NCBI RefSeq assembly: GCF_015595035.1 | Contig: NZ_JADNRN010000001.1 | Coordinates: 806,001 to 870,000 of the forward strand | DNA: 64,000 nucleotides | Source: Marinibium conchae | GTDB taxonomy: Bacteria > Pseudomonadota > Gammaproteobacteria > Enterobacterales > Alteromonadaceae | Direction of reading: 5' to 3' | Shown here: piece after piece, positions 54,307 through 62,424 of the stretch | How positions within the stretch are numbered: the first letter of the stretch is position 1 | Layout: every line of letters begins with the position of its first letter | Notes under the pieces: model-generated | The model's input: the letters and a program-made list of their open reading frames with translations, nothing else | Database searches by the model: none | What the model was told of the DNA's origin: nothing | Position numbers and translations under genes: made by a program

Positions 54307-55983
54307 TTATGCTTTAAATTCACCACTATGTACACTTTTCATCGAACGACCGGATGGATCAGCTGCTGCTTTGAAACTAGCGTCCCATTCCAGTGCCTCT
54401 ACCGTGCTGCATGCAATGGACTTACCACCAGGAACACATTTTGCTGCGCTCTCTTGTGGGAAGTAATCTTCAAAAATAGTGCGGTAATAATAGCCTTCTT
54501 TGGTGTCTGGCGTGTTTATTGGAAAGCGGAATTCTGCTGTCGCCATTTGTTGGTCGCTTATTTCAGCATCAACAAAGTCGCGAATCGAATCTATCCAAGA
54601 GTAGCCAACACCGTCACCAAATTGTTCTTTTTGACGCCATAATACTTCCGCTGGAAGATAGGTTTCGTCGTCGAAAGCCTTACGCAGTATCCATTTTTCC
54701 ATGCGACCATCAATACACATTTTGTCTTGTGGATTTAGACGCATTGCAACATCCATGAAGTTCTTATCAAGGAAAGGTACTCGAGCTTCCACACCCCAAG
54801 CGCTCGTTGATTTATTTGCACGGGCGCAGTCAAACATGTGAAGGCGATCCAATTTACGAACTGTTTCTTCATGCAACTCTTTGGCATTTGGTGCTTTGTG
54901 GAAGTATAAATAACCGCCGAATATCTCATCTGAACCTTCGCCCGATAAGACCATCTTTATTCCCATTGCTTTGATTTTTCTCGTCATCAAATACATCGGA
55001 GTGGCTGCGCGGATGGTAGTCGTATCAAATGTTTCAAGATGATATATGACGTCACGGATGGCATCCAAGCCTTCTTGAATAGTGAAGTGAATTTCATGAT
55101 GCACGGTGCCTATCATATCGGCCACTTTTTTAGCGGCAATCAAGTCTGGTGCACCCTCTAAACCTACTGCAAAAGAGTGTAAGCGAGGCCACCAAGCATC
55201 ACTTTGGTCGCCATCTTCAACTCGTTTAGCTACGTAGCGAGCAGCTACTGCTGACACAAGAGAGGAATCTAAACCACCTGATAGTAACACCGCGTATGGC
55301 ACATCAGACATTAAATGTGACTTAACTGCTTTTTCGAATGCGGCTTTTAGATCGGCTAGGTTAGTCTCGTTGTTCTCCACAGCCTCATAATTCATCCAAT
55401 CGCGCTGGTAGTACTTCACCAACTTGCCATCGCTGCTATCGAGATAATGACCGGGAGGGAACTCTTGTACAGTTTTACAAACAGGGGCAAGTGCTTTCAT
55501 TTCAGATGCTACGTAAAAGTTACCGAATTCATCGAAACCAGTATAAAGAGGGATGATACCTATGTGATCACGTGCGATCAGATAAGTGTTTTTCTCTTCA
55601 TCGTACAAAACAAAGGCAAACATGCCCTCAAGTTTGTCGATGAAATTTACGCCTTCTTGCTGGTACAGAGGTAAGATAATTTCACAGTCAGATTTGGTTG
55701 CAAAGTCGTAGGGCTTTGCTAGCTTTTGTTCGAGTTCTTTATGATTATAAATTTCACCATTAACGGCTAATACTTGATTTCCATTATTACTGATAAGCGG
55801 CTGCGCGCCAGTGTCAACGTCTACTATAGCGAGTCTTTCATGACATAAAATTGCATTATTATTGTGCCAAATGCCAGACCAGTCAGGGCCGCGATGGCGT
55901 AATAATTTTGATAATTCGAGTGCTTGTGTGCGCAACTCAGACACATCAGTTTTGATATCAAGGATACCGAAAATACCACACAT
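54307..55983 (-). CDS. asnB: Asparagine synthetase B (glutamine-hydrolysing)
   Basis: A 558-residue AsnB. Cys2 of MCGIFGILD is the nucleophile of the class II glutaminase domain (1-205). The ATP-pyrophosphatase domain has AVLLSGGLDSSLVSAV (near residue 232) and VLSGEGSDEIFGGYLYFHKA (near 345). It makes asparagine from aspartate, glutamine and ATP. Length and order match E. coli AsnB (554). It is a single-gene unit; its product feeds the two tRNA-Asn species through AsnRS. Confidence 0.97.
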   Translation of the reverse strand: MCGIFGILDIKTDVSELRTQALELSKLLRHRGPDWSGIWHNNNAILCHERLAIVDVDTGAQPLISNNGNQVLAVNGEIYNHKELEQKLAKPYDFATKSDCEIILPLYQQEGVNFIDKLEGMFAFVLYDEEKNTYLIARDHIGIIPLYTGFDEFGNFYVASEMKALAPVCKTVQEFPPGHYLDSSDGKLVKYYQRDWMNYEAVENNETNLADLKAAFEKAVKSHLMSDVPYAVLLSGGLDSSLVSAVAARYVAKRVEDGDQSDAWWPRLHSFAVGLEGAPDLIAAKKVADMIGTVHHEIHFTIQEGLDAIRDVIYHLETFDTTTIRAATPMYLMTRKIKAMGIKMVLSGEGSDEIFGGYLYFHKAPNAKELHEETVRKLDRLHMFDCARANKSTSAWGVEARVPFLDKNFMDVAMRLNPQDKMCIDGRMEKWILRKAFDDETYLPAEVLWRQKEQFGDGVGYSWIDSIRDFVDAEISDQQMATAEFRFPINTPDTKEGYYYRTIFEDYFPQESAAKCVPGGKSIACSTVEALEWDASFKAAADPSGRSMKSVHSGEFKA

Positions 55984-56232
55984 AGGTTGGTTCGCCTTTT
56001 CTTGCTAGGTTGTTAGATTAGTTATCGTTTTCTGTCGATAATAAGGTAGGTATGTAGAACTTATGTTCGAATTTATTATTGTTAGCTTACCTTCATGTTG
56101 AATGTGCCATTCTGAGAGGAAAAAGCAAGCCTTTTCTTCACTTTCATGTCGCTATAACGAAATATCATATAAAGAAAGTGACGCTAGTTTGATCGTGCTG
56201 ATAATTTTAAAAAAGTGTTTGCAAATGAAATG

Positions 56233-56261
56233 AAAAAGCCTCTTAAAGAAGAGGCCTTTTA
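56233..56261. terminator. Bidirectional terminator between asnB promoter region and M28 gene
   Basis: GCCTCTT (56238-56244) pairs with AAGAGGC (56249-56255) around AAAG, flanked by an A run and a T run. It is 16 bases beyond the stop of the leftward M28 peptidase gene and serves it. Confidence 0.85.
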
Positions 56262-56276
56262 TTGTTTATTAAGTCT

Positions 56277-57956
56277 TTATTTTCTCTGAAATTCGCTACT
56301 TTCAGCCCATTGTGGCCAACTTTCTGAGTTAGCGATATCATAACCTACTTCAAATAGCATCTGAGTATCCTCCTGTATACCACCAAAGTCCCAGTTTTCT
56401 CGGAACTGATCACACACTTGATGATAACAGCCACGAACAATTAAATTCGTCTTCTTTCGATAGTCTGCAGTTGCTTCATCAATTGGCTCTGTACCGCCTT
56501 TCGCATAGAGTGCTGGAACCCCAAGTTTGGCAAAACTGAAATGATCTGAGCGATAGTAGTAGCCCGCTTCAGGTGTGGCCTCCTGAACGAGTGTTCTGCC
56601 TTGACGTTTAACTGCCTTATCAAGGTAGCTCTCAAGCTCTGATTTACCCATTCCAATAACAGCAACATCTTTGGTTCTTCCAAGCACGTTCATTGCGTCC
56701 ATATTAATGTTAGCAACAGTCTTATCAAGCGGGATAATAGGGTTTTCAGCGTAGTATTTAGAACCAAGCAGACCTTGTTCCTCAGCGGTCACAATAAGCA
56801 TACTGATTGAACGTTTCGGTTTACTATTTAACGAGGAAAAAGCTTCTGCCATTGCCAAAATAGCCGATGTGCCAGTCGCATTATCGTGAGCACCGTTATA
56901 AATTTGGTCACCTTCTTTAGTCTCGTCTTTACCTAAGTGATCCCAGTGTGCGGTATAAATGATATGCTCATCTGGCTTTTCGCTTCCTTCAAGCGTGGCT
57001 AATACGTTATAGCTTTTTGATTTTTCAAAGTCGTTCTTAACCGTCACAGAAGCTTTGAGATTTAATGGTTCAGAATAGCTTCCTTGAGCGGCGTAATCTT
57101 TTTGCTCATCAAAATTTAGACCTGCTTCAGCAAATACTTTTACAGCTGCTTCGCGTGATAACCAACCCTCGACAGCGACACGACTTGCGCCACCGTCGGG
57201 AGTCACTAACCCATATTGCGGCCCGCTCCAACTATTTGCAACGACCGACCAACCATAAGACGCGGGCGCAGTTTCATGGACTATAAATACGGCTTCAGCA
57301 CCTTGACGGCTTGCTTCTTCATATTTGTAACTCCAGCGTCCGTAGTAAGTCATTGTCGAGCCTTGAAACAGCTCACTGTCGGGACTGGCGAAACCAGGGT
57401 CGTTGACCAAAACAATAACCGTTTTTCCTTTTACGTCGATGTCTTCGTAATCGTTCCAACCGTATTCCGGTGCATTTACCCCATAACCAAGAAATACCAC
57501 CTCGGAATCAGTCAAATCTATTTGCGCTACCTCTCTTTTCGAGCCAGCTACCATGTCTTTTTTGTATTCGAAGGAATGCGAACCCATCGACAAGGTCATA
57601 TCACTCGATGCGGTAATTTGCATTAAATCGACTTGCTGGAAAAAGCTATCGCCATTGCCAGGTTGAAAACCAACTTCGGTGAGTTCCTTTGTTAGGTAGT
57701 CGAGTGTTTTTTTCTCGCCTATGGTAGTAGGAAGGCGACCTTCAAACTCATCTGAAGACAAGATTTTTGTGTGTTGCTTGAGTGTTTCAGTGCTGATAGC
57801 CTTATAAACAGACTCGAAGTTATTTGCTTGTTCGAGCACTTTACTATCATTGTTACTTTTATCATTGCTGTTTTCATCGACATCACTTTGAGAGCATGCG
57901 CTTAAACTCAATGCGACTGCTAGCGTAGCAATAATAGGTGTCTTGCGTGAGATCAT
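56277..57956 (-). CDS. M28 family zinc aminopeptidase, lipoprotein
   Basis: A 559-residue secreted peptidase. A lipoprotein signal with lipobox LSAC (Cys21) is followed by an Asn/Asp-rich linker. A PA-like insert lies around 150-290, and the M28 catalytic domain around 320-540. Zinc ligands and the catalytic acid are seen in YTAHWDHLG, NGAHDNATGTSAILAMAEAF, TAEEQGLLGS (Glu-Glu) and NINMDAMNV; a final His lies in YYRSDHFSFAKLG. It should remove N-terminal residues from peptides in the envelope, providing peptides together with the M16 enzyme. Confidence 0.92.
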   Translation of the reverse strand: MISRKTPIIATLAVALSLSACSQSDVDENSNDKSNNDSKVLEQANNFESVYKAISTETLKQHTKILSSDEFEGRLPTTIGEKKTLDYLTKELTEVGFQPGNGDSFFQQVDLMQITASSDMTLSMGSHSFEYKKDMVAGSKREVAQIDLTDSEVVFLGYGVNAPEYGWNDYEDIDVKGKTVIVLVNDPGFASPDSELFQGSTMTYYGRWSYKYEEASRQGAEAVFIVHETAPASYGWSVVANSWSGPQYGLVTPDGGASRVAVEGWLSREAAVKVFAEAGLNFDEQKDYAAQGSYSEPLNLKASVTVKNDFEKSKSYNVLATLEGSEKPDEHIIYTAHWDHLGKDETKEGDQIYNGAHDNATGTSAILAMAEAFSSLNSKPKRSISMLIVTAEEQGLLGSKYYAENPIIPLDKTVANINMDAMNVLGRTKDVAVIGMGKSELESYLDKAVKRQGRTLVQEATPEAGYYYRSDHFSFAKLGVPALYAKGGTEPIDEATADYRKKTNLIVRGCYHQVCDQFRENWDFGGIQEDTQMLFEVGYDIANSESWPQWAESSEFQRK

Positions 57957-58070
57957 TCATCTGTCCTTTGTATTGTTATTTTTGTTTTTTTTAGGTCTTA
58001 TCTAAGGCGTAAGTTTAGTGACTGTGGCATAATAACACAACTTTACAGTTAGCTTTTCAACGAGTTTTTC

Positions 58071-58964
58071 TTGAGTGATATAATTAAAAAACGCTTTTTC
58101 CTAGCCCCCCTGCAGCAACTCCTTTTTCTCTTAGATGCTAAGGTTAAGCGCGAGCTGTTTGATGCTGCTAGTGATATTACTGACTGTTTGAATGCCGGCC
58201 TGCTGAATCGAATAAGCGAGCGATTGAATAACAGAAACCACCAGTATCGTTTCATCTGTCAACACGAACTCGATAGTAAGGTCATAAGTCCAAGCCCAAT
58301 GTCTTCAGCGTCAGACATAGTAGTTCCGCAATATTACGAAGAGATTATTTTTCACACTCGCAATATTCCCACTAGGCCCGCTAGCTGGCACGATTTCTTT
58401 AATGGCTTAGTGTGGGCAAGCTTTCCACAATCAAAATCACTTTTGAATGAACTGCATATCGCAGAGATAGAGGCCCACGGCTTACATCCTCGCACCAAGG
58501 TGAGAAATCATTTAACCCACTTTGATGAATGTGGTGTTGTGCTATTTGTGCACTGCGCAGACCTAGCTGCAGAGCTAAGAGAATTGTTCAGCGCTCAGCT
58601 ATGGAAAACGATATTCATATCGCACAAGGATAAATGGCACAATGAAATTGTACCGGTGATTTTTGGTCACGCGAATTACGAAATGCTTTTGCAGCCCTTT
58701 ATCGGCTTAACCGCGAAGGTATTGATTGTGAATGTAGAAAATAAGCTTGATACGCAGCATTTCGCTTGGGAAGAAAACAGTGAGCGCTATGATGATCTGT
58801 TAAAGAGTAGGCTAATCGACGACAGAGTATTTCATCAGAGTAAACCTTTCTACCCTTTGCCCTTGCTTGGCGTACCAGGTTGGTACGAGGGAAGCCAGAA
58901 TGATGAATTTTATAGTAATCAACACTACTTTATGCCCAAACGCCGCAAGAAATGCGACGCTTGA
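58071..58964 (+). CDS. DUF3025 domain protein
   Basis: A 297-residue cytoplasmic protein. The DUF3025 hallmark RPASWHDFFNGLVWASFPQS lies near residue 103, followed by LNELHIAEIEAHG. Function is unknown; the family is common in gamma- and betaproteobacteria. The start TTG 58071 is the only good candidate near a stop in frame, with a weak ribosome site. It is convergent with the Yip1-family gene. Confidence 0.82.
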   Translation: MSDIIKKRFFLAPLQQLLFLLDAKVKRELFDAASDITDCLNAGLLNRISERLNNRNHQYRFICQHELDSKVISPSPMSSASDIVVPQYYEEIIFHTRNIPTRPASWHDFFNGLVWASFPQSKSLLNELHIAEIEAHGLHPRTKVRNHLTHFDECGVVLFVHCADLAAELRELFSAQLWKTIFISHKDKWHNEIVPVIFGHANYEMLLQPFIGLTAKVLIVNVENKLDTQHFAWEENSERYDDLLKSRLIDDRVFHQSKPFYPLPLLGVPGWYEGSQNDEFYSNQHYFMPKRRKKCDA

Positions 58965-58989
58965 AGTTTAGCTTATTATTCACTCAATG

Positions 58990-59832
58990 TTAGCTAAATA
59001 CCGCAAACAATAAAGTGAGTAGCAGTAGGAATAAACTTGGTATTGCCGCTACAATGTAGGATTTGGCTTTGCTGAAGTGGGTCCACTGCTGTAAACAATA
59101 AGCTCCTAAGAATACACTCCAGATACGTTCGACTCTGATTTCATTCATAAATGTTAACCACTTGCTGTCGATGCCAAGGCCGAGTACATAGCTAAGTGAT
59201 AGTGGAGCCATCACTGCTGGACTTAGTTTCGCGCCAGGGTCCTGCATCACTAATATCGCTAAAGAAACTACCGCACCAATAATGTAGGGCATCATAGTCC
59301 ACCATTGCACACCGTACCAATCAAAAAAGCTATGCACACTTTTCTCGTCGTTGCGTGTCACAATAGTAAAGTACAACGCTGCCAATGCTGACACTACGAT
59401 AAGGGCAATAGGAGTAAATACTAAGGAAAAAAAGCGAGATGATTCTGCCGTACCCATCAACTCTCGTTGGGACTCTAACTGTGCCGGTGCAACATCTCCC
59501 ATGCGAGCAGCAAGTTGTGTGTCTACATGCCAGTCAAAGTCGATGACACCGAAGTATAGATAGGCTGGCAAAACGGCAATGATGCTGACCAATAAAAAGG
59601 GAAACCACGACCAGTTGTCTTTAACTGCAAGCGAGCGAAATACCTCTGATGGCTTAATGAAAATATCATTGCAAGCTTGAACGGGGTTAGTCACAGTGAG
59701 TTCTCGAGGCACCGACGCGACTTCCTTCTGAGCTGGAAGGTCAACTGCTTGCGTGTTTTCGGTCTCATCTATGCTCGCCGACGTTGGCTCTGCTGCTTGC
59801 TCATCATTATTTTGCTTATTTTCTTCAGTCAT
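58990..59832 (-). CDS. Yip1-family membrane protein
   Basis: A 280-residue inner-membrane protein. Residues 1-45 are acidic and disordered, with NPVQACNDIFIKPSEVFRSL the family entry motif near residue 50. Five membrane helices follow, e.g. WFPFLLVSIIAVLPAYLYF and the final YIVAAIPSLFLLLLTLLFAV. Yip1-family proteins in bacteria are poorly understood. It is divergent from natA. Confidence 0.8.
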   Translation of the reverse strand: MTEENKQNNDEQAAEPTSASIDETENTQAVDLPAQKEVASVPRELTVTNPVQACNDIFIKPSEVFRSLAVKDNWSWFPFLLVSIIAVLPAYLYFGVIDFDWHVDTQLAARMGDVAPAQLESQRELMGTAESSRFFSLVFTPIALIVVSALAALYFTIVTRNDEKSVHSFFDWYGVQWWTMMPYIIGAVVSLAILVMQDPGAKLSPAVMAPLSLSYVLGLGIDSKWLTFMNEIRVERIWSVFLGAYCLQQWTHFSKAKSYIVAAIPSLFLLLLTLLFAVFS

Positions 59833-60042
59833 ACGTATTCCTTACTTTTCTGAGTGTCTGAGTATTTATGTTATTCCTTTTCGGCGCAAGTAAAAAAGCT
59901 GTTCTGTATCACTTTGAAACAATTATTCGCGTCAATGTAATATTTATGGATCGCATTTGACTACATAATCACTTAACCTAAGTAAAGTTCAAATGTTGCA
60001 TGGTATCGTGCACGTTTTCGAGTTAAATAAAAGGAATTCAGT

Positions 60043-60852
60043 GTGATAGAGATCAGCAAGCTCGCAAAGAAGTTTAAAGTAGAAAACCCCAAAAAGCTGA
60101 GTGAACAAGACAAAAAGGACCCAAGGTTAAAAGGCCGCTTTTTTCACTCTGTAAAGGACGTCACGTTTTCGTGTGAAAGCGGACAAGTCTTGGGCTTACT
60201 AGGCCCTAACGGCGCAGGTAAAACAACCACCTTACGTATGCTTTCAACGGCACTTCAGCCCGACGGCGGTAGTATAAAGCTTGGTGGTGTTGATATACTC
60301 GCCAACCCAGTTGAGGCAAGACGCCAAATTGGTTTTCTTTCAGGCAGTACTGGTCTGTACGGTAGGCTTTCAGGGCGAGAGAATATCGCTTATTTTGGGC
60401 GTCTAAATGGTATGACTGAAGCCCAGATCAGTGCGCGAATTGATGAGTTATCGACCCGTTTGGATATGGATACCTTTCTTGATCGTCGAAGCGAAACATA
60501 CTCAACCGGCATGAAACAAAAAGCATCTATTGCACGCTCGGTGATTCACTCTCCTAAAGTAGTTATTCTTGATGAGCCAACTACGGGGCTCGATATCATG
60601 GCAACGCAAACCGTGCTGAACTTCATTCGTGATTTAAAAGCGCAACAAGTTCCAGTGATATTTTCCACTCATCACTTAGACGAGGTGGCCGAGCTATGCG
60701 ACAAGGTCACTATCATTGACCAAGGTGAGACGAAATTTAACGACTCTTTTGATGTGTTCAAAGCACTCGGGGCCAACTCATTACATGACTCGTTTTTACA
60801 AGCTATTGGCCAGACAGCAATAACAAATTCAGCTTCAGGGAAGGGAGAATAA
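60043..60852 (+). CDS. natA: ABC transporter ATP-binding protein (NatA type)
   Basis: A 269-residue ATPase. Walker A is LLGPNGAGKTTTLRML (near residue 54), the signature is YSTGMKQKASIARS (near 151), Walker B is VVILDEPTTGLDIMA, and the H loop is FSTHHLDE. It resembles NatA of the Na+-exporting NatAB system. GTG 60043 has AAGGA 7 bases upstream (60031-60035), so a GTG start is well supported. The permease gene follows after 2 bases. Confidence 0.9.
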   Translation: MIEISKLAKKFKVENPKKLSEQDKKDPRLKGRFFHSVKDVTFSCESGQVLGLLGPNGAGKTTTLRMLSTALQPDGGSIKLGGVDILANPVEARRQIGFLSGSTGLYGRLSGRENIAYFGRLNGMTEAQISARIDELSTRLDMDTFLDRRSETYSTGMKQKASIARSVIHSPKVVILDEPTTGLDIMATQTVLNFIRDLKAQQVPVIFSTHHLDEVAELCDKVTIIDQGETKFNDSFDVFKALGANSLHDSFLQAIGQTAITNSASGKGE

Positions 60853-60854
60853 AC

Positions 60855-62084
60855 ATGTGGTTAGTATTTCAAAAAGAATTAAGAGAATTGATACGAGATA
60901 GAAAAACCCTGTTTTTCATGATCGCTTTACCCATCTTGCTGTTTCCCTTAATCATTGGTGGAACCCTCTATGTCGCTACTCAAGTGGCGATTGGTGCGCA
61001 AGAAAAAACGCGTACTTATGCGCTTATCGGTGCAGAATATAGCAGTGAGTTTGTAGATAGTCTTGCCGCTGTTGAGCAATTCGAATTGACTACATTGCCA
61101 AGCGACATCGACACGGAAGAAGAGATAATAGCTTACGTTAAAGAGGGAAAGGTCGACTTTATCATCACTATTCCTCAAAACTACAGCAACGATGTTCTTA
61201 AGACAGGAGCAATATCGTTAACGCTCTATCGAAACCAAGCGGGTTTACAAGTTGTAGAGAGAGAGCTCAATGGTATCATTGACGAGCTGTCTGAAGCCTA
61301 TCAAAATGCTGCTTTTGACAAGCTAGCACTCAGTGAAGGTGAACAGAAAAGTTTACTGTCACCTATCACTATTAAGTCAATTAACGTGGCAGACAAACGA
61401 GAGACACAAGGCGAGAATTGGGGAGCATTCATTCCTTACTTTATTTTCATGCTTTGTTTGCAAGGAGCGATGCTTCCAGCAAGTGACTTGGGCGCCGGCG
61501 AGAAAGAGAGAGGCACTCTTGAAACCTTACTCATTTCTCCAATTGAAAGAAACAAGCTAGTACTCGGAAAGTTTTTTACCATCGGTTTCGCTGGTGTTAC
61601 CTCCGCTTTAGTCACGGTACTGAGTATGGCAGTCTGGACCGCGCTGATTGGTGTGCTCACCGCAAACGATCCTAAATTGGTAAAGATAGGACAAGCCATT
61701 TCTGACTTTATGTCTGCCATTGGTGCAGTTGATTTTCTTCTTGTCTTTTTGATGTTGGTGCCAGTTGTTGCTGTGTTCTCTGCTATCCTCCTAACACTGT
61801 CAATTTACGCGCGTTCATTTAAAGAAGCCCAGGGTTACATGACGCCTCTTGTTTTCGTCACCATCATTCCTGTTATCTTTGCCATGCTACCTGGTGTCGA
61901 ACTCAAAGGTGTTTGGGCTTGGGTGCCGCTTACTAACGTTGCATTGGCTATTAAAGAGTTAATAAAGGGGACCATGGATTATGTACAGTTGTTTGCAATA
62001 TTTGGCTCTACTGCAATTATTGCTGGGGCGCTTTTAGCATTCTGTATTTACTGGTTTAAGCAAGAAAAAGTACTATTTAGATAA
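60855..62084 (+). CDS. natB: ABC transporter permease (NatB type)
   Basis: A 409-residue permease of the ABC-2/NatB family. An N-terminal helix (about 19-40) precedes a large periplasmic domain (about 45-190). A C-terminal membrane domain with five or six helices follows, including the family motif GAGEKERGTLETLLISPI (near 214). It partners NatA; Na+ export fits a marine organism, but other substrates are possible. It ends at a strong terminator. Confidence 0.88.
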   Translation: MWLVFQKELRELIRDRKTLFFMIALPILLFPLIIGGTLYVATQVAIGAQEKTRTYALIGAEYSSEFVDSLAAVEQFELTTLPSDIDTEEEIIAYVKEGKVDFIITIPQNYSNDVLKTGAISLTLYRNQAGLQVVERELNGIIDELSEAYQNAAFDKLALSEGEQKSLLSPITIKSINVADKRETQGENWGAFIPYFIFMLCLQGAMLPASDLGAGEKERGTLETLLISPIERNKLVLGKFFTIGFAGVTSALVTVLSMAVWTALIGVLTANDPKLVKIGQAISDFMSAIGAVDFLLVFLMLVPVVAVFSAILLTLSIYARSFKEAQGYMTPLVFVTIIPVIFAMLPGVELKGVWAWVPLTNVALAIKELIKGTMDYVQLFAIFGSTAIIAGALLAFCIYWFKQEKVLFR

Positions 62085-62424
62085 GAACGTAGATAAAAGC
62101 AGATATAAGAGCTTAGATAAAGCTTCGGTAGCCGCTCGTAATGCTCGGCGCCGAAGCTTTTTTGTGTCCGTCGATAGCTAAGAATCGAGTAGCCGATTGC
62201 TGGCTTCTGTCGTTTATTGCCAATCGCGCTGGTCTTGTGCTTCTAGTCTGTGTTTCAGGTGAACAATGAATGCGCTTCGGTATAATCAACCATAAATGGC
62301 TATCTATGTATTTTGGATGATGCGAATTATATAGGGTAAGCACCTAATAAATTTGGCATAATACTGCCCGAAATGAGCTTATGGTCGTCTGAGCCTAAGT
62401 GCACTAAATAATTTGAAGGCGTAA
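62085..62424. other. 340-base gap between natB and yoaA
   Basis: No gene is supported here. The left part holds the natB terminator (62119-62164). The remaining 260 bases are AT-rich and should hold the yoaA promoter. No LexA box was seen. The yoaA ribosome site is GAAGG (62415-62419), 5 bases before its ATG. Confidence 0.6.
62119..62164 (+). terminator. Intrinsic terminator after natAB
   Basis: AAAGCTTCGG (62119-62128) pairs perfectly with CCGAAGCTTT (62151-62160), followed by further Ts. The 22-base loop contains a second small GC-rich stem. The A content on the left suggests weak leftward activity too. Confidence 0.85.
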